From positions 4,943,001 to 5,007,000 of the forward strand of contig OZ023192.1 of the NCBI GenBank assembly GCA_963995505.1: DNA of 64,000 bases, in the 5' to 3' direction. Positions within the stretch are counted from its first letter, which is position 1. Every line of letters starts with the position of its first letter. Below the pieces are notes generated by a model. It ran no database searches. It had not been told where the DNA came from and worked only from the letters and a program-made list of their open reading frames with translations. This document shows, piece by piece, positions 23,601 through 34,921 of this stretch. This stretch comes from Hypericum androsaemum. Taxonomy: Eukaryota > Streptophyta > Magnoliopsida > Malpighiales > Hypericaceae. The translations under genes and the position numbers were made by a program.

Positions 23601-25690
23601 GCTCCCCATAAACAAAAAAAGAGAACCAAACCAAATCTGACTTAACAAAATGGGAGCGGGTATCTACATAATTCTTGGAAAATCTTAGGACCTCAATATC
23701 AATCTTAGAGGTCCACCACAACGCCAACCCCCTAATCTACCTCGAGGGTCAATGTAGAAATAATTTTAAACCTGCAACTTTGATAGATCTTATCAATCAC
23801 CTTTCTCACCTGCTTAGTTTCCGTGAGAAAGATAATCTTAGGGGAATATTTTTGAATGAGGCCTTTAAGCGTACAAATTGTAAGGGGAATGCCCAGCTCC
23901 CTATAATTCTAGATAAGGTAACTCATGGTGCCTCGGGAGATAAGAAACCTACCTCCCGGGATAAAATTGGTGAAGAGGAAGCGAAGCTCCCAACAGTAGC
24001 CAATGAAGCAGAGGGGGAGATGGGACTGTTCACGCCATTACTGGCGTGAGCAGAGGAACCTAAAGTTCCAGTTGCTAGAGGGGTAACAAAAGTAGGGGAA
24101 CCAGTAACAACAGGGACTCCCCCGGAGTTACCTACCACTATGTCTGTTACAAGAGAACACTCCACTCTGTACCCTTCCTCGGACCTATCTTTTCCAACAA
24201 CACCAATAGGGTACGTTCGCTCACCACTTTTAGGAGAGGGAAAGGGATAAGAAGTACGCACCTGAGACTAGGGAGAACCGGCCACCTGCTGGCCTCCAGT
24301 CAACGGACCAGCCCTAGAGAGCCTACCACTATGTCTGTCTCTCACGGAAGTCCCTCCTTTTCTAGCAACACCAGAGGAGTGAATTATCTCACAATTTTTT
24401 AAGGAGGCTAAAGGAAAGGGGGCACGAACCTAAGGCGATGAATGACCAAGCGCCCAGAACTTTTCTAGAGCAAGATCCTCCCCCGAGGGGCCTACCACTC
24501 TGTCTGAACCAAGAAAACTTGCCACTCTATCTCTCACAGATGGCCCTCCTTTTCAAGCGACACCAGTAGTGTGAAACACATCGGCCCTCACAAAAACCTA
24601 CCACTCTATCTGGGCCTAGAACACTTGACACTTTGTCTCTCACAGAAGGTCCTCCTTTATCGACAACATCTGAAGGGTGTACCAGCCGACAGGGGTTAGA
24701 AGAAGAGGGGAAAAGGATACTTACCTGAGGTATGGGAGGGACTACCTCCGACTGCACGCCACCTAACACTCTGTCTTAGAACACTAATCCTACCGCCAAG
24801 ATGCCTAAGGAATTCTTCGTAGGAATAAATTTTCTCATCTTTCTCACCGGCATCGGAAACCCCTCCTTGCGAAGTGAACCCGATGGGATCCCAGAGCACC
24901 CAAATGCTCCAATTCGCCAGTCACAAATAGGTCAACCTCCCCACCATCACGGGTAGAGGAACCCGAGATTCTTATGAATTTTTTAAAATTTTTACGGGGG
25001 ACGGAAGCACGAAAAGAACCATTTCTCTTATTATTCTTATTAGCATTAAAAGTTTTAAAAATGCTGGCCTCCACTTTGTGGGGATTAAGACCCATAGACA
25101 ACTTGGAAGTCCACTACGGTCAAAAGAGGCCTATTAGCTCCACCGAGTGGGCCCTCCCCCAAGGAAGCTTTATCTACATTCTTAGAAGGCCCAGGCCCAA
25201 GCCCATTGGAGGGAGATATTTTCACTCCCCCCGCCCCCGGTCATCCTCATGGTCACCAAGCATCCCGGCCTCATTGGCGTTTGAGCCATCGGACCTCTGA
25301 TGCTGACTTGTAGCCGATCTCCGAGAGGGAGGGGCGGCCTGCGTCCTTCCACCCTATTTATAATCGGGATGAAGCCAGTCCCCATAACCAAGCTTCCTAG
25401 GGCCAGGACCACCATTGTTCGTCGAACCTAAAAAGAATCCCTTCTGCTAAGGTCATCATCATTAAAATCAACATCTTCCACACCTAAAAAGTAGCCACCC
25501 ACTGCATAGGTTGTGTCTCTGGAGAAATAAGTGGGTGGAAGTCCGTAGACCTGGATCTAGGTGACTGATTCTGAGAACGAAACCTCAGACCAGTGAATCC
25601 ATCTCACAGAAGGAAAAGGCAGACAAGGAAGATGAAGAGATCTGCAACGAGGAGGAAAGGGGCTTCAAGAAAGTAGAGGAAACATGGCTC
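23600..25690 (-). pseudogene. Degenerate LINE ORF1-like region with internal repeats
   Basis: Read on the minus strand from about 25440, the translation has an LGYGDWLHPDY segment that resembles the YGDWLR motif after the zinc knuckle of plant LINE ORF1. Further on are a basic stretch (NANKNNKRNGSFRASVPRKN, about 25045-24985) and serine/proline-rich sequence. Several stops and frame changes interrupt it. At 24.13-24.79 kb a unit containing CCTACCACTNTGTCT and CTCACAGAAGGTCCTCCTTT recurs about four times imperfectly. No RT domain is present. Confidence 0.5.
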
Positions 25691-25692
25691 TC

Positions 25693-25975
25693 GGGTTTTT
25701 GCCCAAAATGGTGTTACAGTACCAATTTATCCCCAAAATGGTGTTACGGTTGAAAAAATTCTGGAAATGTTGTTGCTTTTCAAAATCGAAAATTGTTTTC
25801 GACCTAGGAACCACAGGTCGAAATATTTTTTCGACTTGGGACCAAAATCAAAAACAATTTCGACTTCCGTGGTCAAAAAATTATTTTCGATTTGGGCCCA
25901 GGTCGAAAAAAATATACGACTTGGGGACCCAGATCGAAAAATATTTCAACCTAGGGCCATGCCCCCCGGTTAAAC
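25693..25975 (+). repeat. Left terminal inverted repeat of the MULE
   Basis: Pairs with 28850-29133 on the other strand along about 280 bp, with mismatches concentrated in the T/A runs. It includes two AAAATGGTGTTAC boxes within the first 60 bp. Confidence 0.85.
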
Positions 25976-26585
25976 CGAATTGTGTCTGGGATTGATCGCA
26001 GGTCGAAATATTTGTTCGACCTGGGTCGACCCAGATCGAAGGACCTTCGATCTGGGGTCATCCCCACCAATTCCGGCTTAAAGCGGGATTTGTGTCCGGA
26101 AAAGGCCCAGATCAAAAATTTATTTCGACCTGGGTCTACCCAGATCGAAGGAAAATTTCGATCTGGGTCCTATATAACCCCTCAGAAAATTCTTCTCAGA
26201 AATCCCAAACTGTGAAGATTTGAAGCGGCCGCCCACTAATACTTTGTTATAAATTTAATTCAGTGTAGAATATTTTGCTATTTAATTAGTGAACTTATGA
26301 TGATGGATTATGTCATCATGAAATATTATTATTAGTTCATAAGAAAAAAATCCAAGGGAATTTTATTAGTAATAATAAATTCACTAGATACTATAAAATT
26401 TTGTGGTTTCATTTGAAAAGAACATGTGTCAATAAAATTTTATGGACTATGCCACCTCTAATTAAAATAATTTATATTTTCCAAAAATTTCGTTTTAGTA
26501 GATCAATTTATGCAACTTTATTTTGTGAACTTATGAATTAAGCCACTCTAATTATGTGTCAACTTCTTTTGTTATAGTGTTAAAA

Positions 26586-26816
26586 ATGGTTTTACAGAAT
26601 GTACGAATAACTTTCAAATATGGTGGAGAAATGTACTACAACAGTGAAATCGGTTTTTATTGCATAGGTGGGTTAGAAAAAAAGTTCAAGTGTTATGAAG
26701 ATTTCTCCTATGATTTGTTATTGACAAAAGTATATGAAAAGACTGTTGGTCCTGGTGAAGAAGTTCATAGGCTGCTATTTAGATATCCTATTGACAAAGA
26801 GAAATTTCATCAATAG
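26586..26816 (+). pseudogene. MULE transposase N-terminal exon
   Basis: The 76-residue frame from the ATG at 26586 reads VRITFKYGGEM, then IGGLEKKFKCYEDFSYDLLL, ending at TAG in 26814-26816. This matches the N-terminal PB1-like/MuDR region found in plant MULE transposases. A TTGTTATAG acceptor-like site lies just upstream. The DDE core, zinc finger and C-terminus are absent, so the protein is inactive. It shows that the element descends from an autonomous MULE. Confidence 0.68.
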
Positions 26817-26943
26817 GGGACGTTGGTAATTTTCCTGGTCTTACGTCGATCTATAGGGCCTGTCCACCTGCAAAACTTAGTAATTATGCATTGGATACTA
26901 ATACATCAACCCATTATTTGAAAATAAATAGTAAAACGAGTAC

Positions 26944-27890
26944 CTGATACCCAGTGGCTCATCATCAGTTTGCCTTCGAGGCTCACGGTAAATGGGACAA
27001 GTCGAGATTATCCTTTCGTAAGCCCACATACAAACCAGTTGCATAGCCCCGCAAACTAATGTTGATTTTGGACTTGTGGCTTTTCATAACTGGTGGTACA
27101 CGTGTGCCAAACACGCACTACCCCAACTATATGTGCCAATTTCTGCAAAATCAACAAGAAATGGCAACCAATAAACGTGGACCAATCGGTCTGCAGACTC
27201 AGAAAAAAGCGTGCATCCGATAAGTCGCATTATGTTTGCTCGAACACATTGCTGCACTACCTCATCATCAGCATCATCTAGGAGACCAGAAGGAGAAAAA
27301 TTGTTGTCAAACCACTCCATTGCAATTTTATTGCCTGTGACAGCTCCTGCACTATCCTGTGAGCTTATGCCAAATAGGTCATAACACATTTCCTTCCACT
27401 GGGAAGGTGTCTGTGATCCTGTTACTGGTTTTCCATCGATAGGAAGACCGAGCAACACAGACACATCTTGGAGAGTAATGGTCATCTCCCCCTCAGACAT
27501 GTGGAAAGTGTGTGTTTCTGGCCTCCATCTCTCCACCAGGGAGGTAACCAGTGCAGTATCGACAACGACATTGCCAATACGCCATACGTCCCAAAATCCG
27601 GCATCCTTCATGTACTCAATGAATTTCTGGTTTCTCACGCCTCCTGTTCTCAGGGTGCGACGACGAAAGCTCAACGGCTCATTGTTTGGACTTTGGTTCT
27701 CAACCTGCACAAAATAACCAATAATAAAAACATATTTATATATTATTTTAAAAAAATTTACTACCTCACAATTGCGTACCTCACAATTCCGAATTTCCTG
27801 AGAACGGTGCACATTCTGGTAACGTAACAAAGTGTCATCTATGGGTCCTCCATTCCCCAAATATTGAGATAAGTCTGATTGTGAAGCCAT
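26944..27890 (-). pseudogene. Plant mobile domain (PMD/MAIN-like) gene with premature stop
   Basis: Starts at ATG 27890 (MASQSDLSQYLGNGG). Residues 80 onward match the plant mobile domain: FIEYMKDAGF, LVERWRPETHTFHM, GEMTITLQDVSVLLGLPIDG, and WGSACLAHVYHQL at the end. An in-frame stretch at about 27715-27790 (GTACGC...TGTGCAG) has intron ends, and its removal keeps phase. A TGA at 27084-27086 ends the frame. Reading on in the same phase gives KATSPKSTLVCGAMQ and MWAYERI to about 26944, which is the family's normal continuation, where Cys follows Gln-Leu. So a TGC-to-TGA change probably truncates it. PMD proteins occur both as host silencing/meristem factors and inside MULEs; here the context is transposon cargo. 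Confidence 0.75.
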
Positions 27891-28049
27891 ATCTAAAATC
27901 GTAACGTAACAAAATTAAATAAAAATTTCAAATCAATAAATTAATTAAATATTTACCAAATGGTACTGTAAAAATATGAATTGTGAAGCCATCATTATAA
28001 TTGTAGAATCACTAGGACGGGGTAGGTCGGTCACTTTTTCTGACTCGGT

Positions 28050-28260
28050 CCGGGTGGTCAGATCGGATTTTGCCTAACCCAAACCAAAAAATTAAAAAAA
28101 TTCCATTTTTAAATCAAAAAATATATAATGATTTGGGTCCGACCTAAGTGGTCAGACCGATCGATCAGACCGGGTGGTCAGACTGTGCGGTCAGACTGGG
28201 TGGTCAGACCAGGCAGTCAGACCTGGTGGTCAGACTGGGTTAATTAACGGTTCAATTAAT
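28050..28260 (+). repeat. Short tandem array of GGTGGTCAGAC units
   Basis: About ten imperfect copies of an 11-14 bp unit (GTGGTCAGACCG, GCGGTCAGACTG and similar) within the MULE, followed by AATTAATTAACGGTTC repeats to about 28460. Confidence 0.75.
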
Positions 28261-28499
28261 TAACGGTCCAATTAATTAAATCAAAAAATTAACCGTTCAA
28301 TTAATGGTTCAATTAAATCAAACTATTAACTAACGATTATGACGAGCCAACAATCCAATCAATTAACGCTTCAATTAAATCAAACAATTAACTAATGACA
28401 AGTACGAGCCAACGATCCAATTAATTAATATTTTAATTAATTAAATCAAAAAATAACCATTCAATTAACGTTATTCACGTTCCAATTTAATTCAAATAC

Positions 28500-28690
28500 A
28501 TACCGTACGGCGACGGGGGCGGGGACGCGACGGAGACGACGAGGCGGGGAGGCGGCGGAGACGGCGAGGCGGGGAGGCGAGGCTGGAACGGCGAGGAAGC
28601 GAGATGGTGATGATGACGAGACAGTGATGATGGCGAGGCGGGGACGGCGAGGAAGCGGGGAGGACGGACGCGGAGACGGACTTGACCGGG
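28500..28690. other. GC-rich block inside the MULE
   Basis: About 190 bp of GGCGGGGAGGCG-type sequence, far richer in G+C than the AT-rich flanks. Minus-strand translation is Pro/Ser/Arg-rich and low in complexity. It could be a captured host 5' exon or CpG-rich fragment, or simple expansion; nothing recognisable is encoded. Confidence 0.5.
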
Positions 28691-28849
28691 AAGAACTTGA
28701 ATAGCGGGGGTCGAAAATTTTGTAGGTAAGTAGGTGGTGGGTGGTATTTGTAGTTGGACCCAGGTCGAAACTTTTGTTCGATCCGGGACCAATCTTGACC
28801 TTCCGCAATCTGCTTGGATTGCGTTTGGATAAGGCCATCCTAAATCGAA

Positions 28850-29133
28850 AAAAAATTTCGATCTGGATCCTTGGTCGAAAATTTTTTTCGATCTGGGTCC
28901 TCAAGTCGAATATTTTTTTTTACCTGGACCCAAATCAAAAATAATTTTTCGACCACGGAAGTCAAAAAAAAATTTCGATTTTGGTCCGAAGTCGAAAAAA
29001 TCTTTCGACCTAGGGTTTCTAGGTCGAAATAAATTTTTGATTTTGAAAAGCGACACCTTTTCTGGAATTTTTTCAACAGTAACACTATTTTGGGGATAAA
29101 TTGGTACTGTAACATTATTTGGGGAAAAAACCC
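28850..29133 (-). repeat. Right terminal inverted repeat of the MULE
   Basis: Reverse-complement partner of 25693-25975. It ends GGGGAAAAAACCC, followed by the target repeat TGACTCTC (29134-29141). Confidence 0.85.
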
Positions 29134-29141
29134 TGACTCTC

Positions 29142-30444
29142 AAATAATTTGATTTGATTTGATTGGTGATATGGTACAATAATTTTTTTTTGCTGATATG
29201 GTACAATAGTTTTACAGCGGGCCATTTTTCATGGATTATGTGATCTCCGGTCGAACTGCCCAAAATTCGGTTGGATCAGGTGGTTCGTCTTGTTTTTGAC
29301 TCGACCTATCGAGTTTGACCAGATTTTATATGAATCAGCAAAAATAAAAATAAAAAATTGTATCATATGCTCGATTTCTCCAAATCAATAAAGAAAAGTG
29401 AACTTTATACGTTATAAATTGGTTGATATTTCTAAAATATAAATTTAAAAACCTATATTTTGACTATTTTGGTCTATATATTATTAAAAAATGGTAAAAT
29501 AATTATAAAAAAATTTTGGTCCGATCGGATGACGGACCAAAATCCAGGTCGTATCAAAATTCGTATTTCAAAATTATGGTATTTTCATGAAGGTGGTCTT
29601 CAAAAATGGGACATTTCCAAAAGTATTCCTATTTTGATGTAGTTCATAAGACGGATAAAAAGTCAGATTAAAAAAATATCCAAATATCGGGCTTACGTGA
29701 TATTAATTTTTCGTGTTTTTCATAAGATGAGATTAAAAAAATATAAAGGCACTTTTTGTTATTTAAAATAGACATTTTTTTAAAGAAAATTTTTATAGTG
29801 GTAGGATTTCAACCTAGTTGTGAAAGCGATTGAAGCGGCGTATCACAGCCAACTCTAAACATAGAACAGCGCGGTAGCGTAGAGAGGAGCGAGCATTATT
29901 TAGTCTGACGCGAACAGCAATACAATTATTTATAATTAGAAATAAATATTTATAAATATTCATAAATTAGAAATAAAAGTCAATGCAACAAAGCAAAATA
30001 TTATTGCAAATGCCAATAAAATTGAAGGAAACAAACACTTTATTTCTAATGGGTTTCTTTGTTGCTGCATCTCGGCAGTTAATCACATTTTTTATATTAA
30101 AAAACAACATCAAAAGTGAACTTTCTAGCCAACAGCCTTCTGCATTTGGTCCTGCTAGTCGGGGGCCGCTGATAACGATAGTTTTAGTGGCTGCTCCAAA
30201 CTAGGTGCCTTGCCGACATCCGATAGAATGGACTGTAAAACACACATTAACATGTACATATTATTTTTTAATGAGTCAGTTATTTACTTCCGAAAAGTTT
30301 GAACCCATTTCATATGCATATGCACAATGCTTAGGTCGGGCAATTTTATTAGGTCGGAAATTTCTTATTCATAATATTTTAATTCGGATTCGATAATCTA
30401 ATTCTGTTAGGTCGTCAAGAACTCTTATTGTACTTGGCCTCTTT
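29142..30444. other. AT-rich intergenic DNA
   Basis: No domain-bearing frame. Short frames at 29983-30204 and 30205-30396 have no recognisable content. It ends at the target duplication GCACA of the next LTR element. Confidence 0.5.
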
Positions 30445-30449
30445 GCACA

Positions 30450-32274
30450 TGTCACGCCCCTAAAATAGGCATGGCAATCGCCACAGAGAGAGAATTCTCC
30501 GTAAGGCTCAATTACTCTTAAAGTACGTTAGAAAACAAATATCTTTAAATGTTACATCGACAATAGTAAATAAGTGTTTATCCAAAACATAAATGCCGTG
30601 TTGCACAATGCATGCGACCTGCTCCTAGTTCTCACCCCCCGAATTGTCCCTTAGTATCTGAGACAGCAGCGCACATTAATGAGGATACGCATCTCAGTAA
30701 GTCGGTAAAAATACATAATACATGCATCAAATCCTATCACAGATTTCATATCAAATCATACCTAATAATAACCCTTCAATCAAGCAGACATCACAATTAC
30801 ACACTCGTCAAATCAAAACATGTAAAATAAGTAATGGACATTAACATTCTCACCACAGGGCACAGATATCCTATACACTCGCGTAGAGTATGAAAATCAT
30901 ACAGAATACTCTACGGGTACAGTAGCGTAGGGATAATCCCGACCAGTACAGTACATAGTCCTTTCAGACAGAAACGAATATCGGGATCCTGTGGGGCATA
31001 GTAGGTACTCATTTCACTATAGAGCACAGAAGCGAAAATGAGTTCTCACCACAGGGCACAGATATCCTCTACACTCGCGTAGAGTATGAAAATCATACAG
31101 AATACTCTACGGGCACAGTAGCGTAGGGATAATACCGACCAGTACAGTATATAGTAATTTCAAACAGAACAGTTTTCAGAAGGACCTCACAAAATACCGA
31201 CCAATAGATTACGAATACCATATGGTACAGGATGCAGTCAAACTCATACAGGCAGAGATCAATCCAGAAATAATACAGCGCATACGAATATAAATAATAC
31301 TGAGTATTACCGAATCAATACAAAATACCATAGCTCATACCGAAGCATTACCAAGTCAATAATGTCCAAAATACCAGATACACATATAGAATACCGATAT
31401 ACAAAATACAAGACCAATACTGAAACACAACGCCTATTGCTAATACAAATCTAAACTTACCATGTCAAACAAATCTCATTCAACCAGAGTTAAACCAGAA
31501 TGATCCAATGCAAGAAAACTATGCGATACACATGTTATACTTTTTCCTCTGATAAATTCCCTCAAACATTTATTATAGTTTTTCCAGAAAAATATAAACC
31601 AAGTCCCCACAACCTACAAACCAAGTTCCTGGAAATTAAAGGACTTAAGACAATATCCATATCCCATGAAATTCAAGCAGTCCAATTATTTAATACAAGC
31701 TTATAATCTATAAAAAAGACAACAGTACTTGATTATATAATATTCATGCGCTTTACAAACCTATCCACGTCAACAGCCTTCAACTAATATGAACCTTAAT
31801 TTATTCACGCCTTAACTTATAAGAACCCTAAGATCATGCGCGGCTAGCATTAATCATTATTATTATTATTTTCTAAGAACAATAAAGTCCACCAAGAACA
31901 CAGACGCAACCTTAGACAAGTGAATGTTCATTTATTAATCAAACAGAAGATACCAATGCATGAATACAAGCAGACGATTCGACCGAGATATGATTAAATC
32001 CAAAACAGAATCGAAAACATCGAAGCAGTGTCAACTAGCACGCAACGAGTAAAGTCAGAACCGACTTACATCCTTTTCAATGACGCATCTCTCGATCCTA
32101 TTAATCCATTATTGTCCCCCAGTGGAATGCGGCTATAGGCCTTGTATTTATAGTACACATTGACCTAATTAGGGTTACGTGAAAATTTACCTTATGCTGC
32201 CCAAAGTTAGTATGAATAACCATACACTACCCGAATTTTTTAACTAATGTCAAATAGATTTTTCGATTCTTACA
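30450..32274 (-). repeat. 3' LTR of the LARD-like element
   Basis: Starts TGTCACGCCCC and ends GATTCTTACA on the plus strand. By eye it differs from the right LTR at about 13 positions, such as CACG/CATG at the start. It holds two copies of a block of about 110 bp (near 30849 and 31041) that contains an inverted repeat. Confidence 0.92.
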
Positions 32275-32287
32275 TTCTTCTCCCCTT
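32275..32287 (-). other. Polypurine tract of the LARD-like element
   Basis: Minus-strand AAGGGGAGAAGAA lies directly against the LTR start TGTAAGAATCG. Confidence 0.8.
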
Positions 32288-34902
32288 AAATGAAGTTTGT
32301 CCTCAAACTTACATTATAAATATCACGAAACCTTACACATCATTAAAGTAGCCCTCAACAATTCACATAGAGAACACATAAGATCATTTTATCCAATCCG
32401 AACACAGGCAACACAATACAGATACTCTGCAGTTCTACCTACTATATGGCGTGATCCCGCAGGGCACAGATGAAATACCTCCTCCGCGGCCCAGATGACA
32501 TAAAGAGATACCAACTCCGCAGGGCACAGATCATTCTTATGCTCCCACAAAACACATATGTGCTCTACGGGGTACGAAACCATAGGAAGAATCTCACATA
32601 TACATTAGGCCAGACAGATTCTTTTGGGATCCCGTGGAACACAGTGGGTACCCTTTCCCCTCCAATATGACGTACAATATGAATCATACTTCCTACAGTG
32701 AGCGAGAACTCTCCCCACGAGACAAAAATAGTTTTTTTTTTACACTCACGTAGAGTATGATTATCACACGGAACATCCTACGGGCACAGTACTGTAGGAA
32801 CAATCCCAAGCAGAAATAGAACAGGGCTGACTACATTCACGTAAAGTATGAATACCAGACGGAATACTCTACGGGCACGGTAGTGTAGAAATAATCCCAA
32901 CCAAAATAGAATAGAACGAATAGACGATCAGAATAGACAGAGCAAAATGCACTGAACAGAACAAAATAGACTATCAAAATGAATAGAACAGAACACACCG
33001 AATAGAGCAAGACAGGAATACACTACGTCATTGAATCTAGACAAAAAATGAGTCCACACGAAATTCCATACTCAGATCACATACGGATTCACAAGTAATA
33101 TATAACAGGCAGTGGTCATGTATAATTATTCGATTAGCCAAGTTGGTGTATTTTATTCATATGATTCTAGTATATGACCAATGTCCATGTACATCTCATA
33201 TTATATATACCTATGCGCAGAAACCACTTTAATTCATGCGATTAAATTCTAATTTAATATATATCTTTCTTTTTCCGAAATCCAGAAGTATTCAAAGCAT
33301 TAGAACATTCAAAAGCATTAAAATATTCAAAGAAGCATTAACAAGTTCACGAAGCATGCAATATTCTAAGAATCATCTTTTATTTATTTATTTTATTCTT
33401 TCCGCAAAGAAATACTAAGATCATGAAGGTGTGGACTTGCGACAGCACAATAAATCAAGCTTCAAGACAAACTGAAATCGTGAGTATGATCTAAGTTCCA
33501 AGGAAACCTCTTATAAAATAAAAGCGGTAAATCTAAAGTTTATATAAACTATACTTTAAATGAAACCGACTTACAAGCAACTATTTTATTAAGCGGGGAG
33601 GTTGAGTGTTTATATTATTTCACCGAGAAAACAAACGAAACTATTATTTTAATCGAGAAATGGACAATGCAGGAAAAAAGAAAAAAAAAAGACGAAAGGA
33701 GGTATCCCCTCGTGGGCCTAGACAATTTCTAAAGTTCCGTCCATTTGATCATACATATTTTTCGTTACACGGTGATCCCTTACACATATATACAAAGTAC
33801 ATGACCGAGGAGCGACAGAGACGATCTCGCTTACACGCAAAGTCAGACAGAACGAATTTCACCACATGGCTAAAACCAGACAGATTTTACTCATCACTAG
33901 TAGACAGGCACGACTCAAACAGAACCAAACGAACGGACACGAAGATATACAGAATAAAACGAAACCACAATAAAGTCAAATAAATTCACAACAATGTCCT
34001 ACAGACAGCCACTAGAACAAACAAATCAAACGAACGACTACAAATTAAATAAACTGTCCATATATACTAAATCGTCCATATGAAATAAACTGTACATATA
34101 TATCAAAAGTCAAGAACAATGAATAATGAATATATATGGCAGAGTGTCAAAAGCTCGCATAATAACATCCAGGAAGACAGTAGTCTACACTACTAATATA
34201 ATAACAACTCATGCCCAAAAACCCATGACTTCTAATAGAACCATGAAGTCGACAACGAACAATAAGCTTGACTAATAGTATGGAGGTATAATGCATGAAG
34301 GCAGTAGGTAGCAAAATATATATACTATAATTAATCAACTATTAACTTATCGCAACCAGGCAATATGAAACGATATCAACTAGTATATAAACAAATAAGA
34401 TAGGAATCAACTTAGTCTCAAGATCTTCACAGAAGAATTGAAGTCTTTAAAGTTCATATAAACATTTTATTTTCGGAAGCACTATTTACTTAACTCCAGT
34501 TCTCTTGACCTCTAATTAATACCCCGCCATGTTCACCCCTATTTTTTTTTAAGGATAATTACCAATGACTTTTCACTTTTGTTTTCGGTGTACTACAGTG
34601 ATCACAATTAGGAATATCTCACATTGCAGAAAGTGCAAGACTCTGGACTAAAATGGCAAACCGCAAACCATGTTCATTCATAGATCATGCCCATACTTTA
34701 ATGTACTCAATTTAGACTCAATTATGCAAATGACGCATATCACTTGATAAACAAAATTTAATTATCACCTATATAAATACACATAAAATGTTCACTCCAA
34801 TCGCAAGCGACCGAACCCCCCAACTTCTTCTCTAATGCATGCATGTTTATGAATGACTAAATTTTTTTTTTTTAAGAATTTGCTTTGATGAAAAGAAAAA
34901 AT
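32288..34902 (-). other. Internal region of the LARD-like element, non-coding
   Basis: No retrotransposon protein can be read in any frame. Diverged relatives of the LTR hairpin block (ACTCACGTAGAGTATG...CCTACGGGCACAGTA) recur at about 32740-32900. The region also has AACAGAATAGA-type simple repeats (about 32920-33010). Confidence 0.75.
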
Positions 34903-34914
34903 GCTCTGATACCA
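34903..34914 (-). other. Primer-binding site (initiator tRNA-Met)
   Basis: Minus-strand TGGTATCAGAGC, 7 bases inside the right LTR, an exact match to the usual plant tRNA-Met primer site. Confidence 0.9.
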
Positions 34915-34921
34915 TTTAAGT

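Larger units (their letters stand above)
25693..29133. mobile_element. Mutator-like element, 3.4 kb, carrying a plant mobile domain gene
   Basis: Terminal inverted repeats of about 280 bp (25693-25975 and 28850-29133) begin GGGTTTTTGCCC and match closely. They are flanked by 8-bp repeats TGGCTCTC and TGACTCTC (7 of 8). The interior holds a MULE transposase N-terminal exon (plus strand) and a plant-mobile-domain frame (minus strand) but no transposase catalytic core. The termini are the same family as the element at 10066-11028. The subterminal regions are arrays of TTTCGACCTGGG-like units in both orientations. Confidence 0.85.

Noticed and set aside
23675..24261. Plus and minus frames at 23.7-24.3 kb as a host gene
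   Set aside because: Low-complexity Ser/Gly/Val sequence with internal repeats, continuous with LINE ORF1-like debris upstream; no intact start or domain.
28461..28904. 147-codon Pro/Ser-rich minus frame
   Set aside because: It runs from the MULE terminal repeat into the GC-rich block, has no domain, and its openness follows from base composition.
33606..33983. 125-codon Lys/Arg-rich frame in the LARD-like element as a possible gag
   Set aside because: It lies on the strand opposite to the element's sense strand, has no capsid or zinc-knuckle motif, and begins in A-rich low-complexity sequence.
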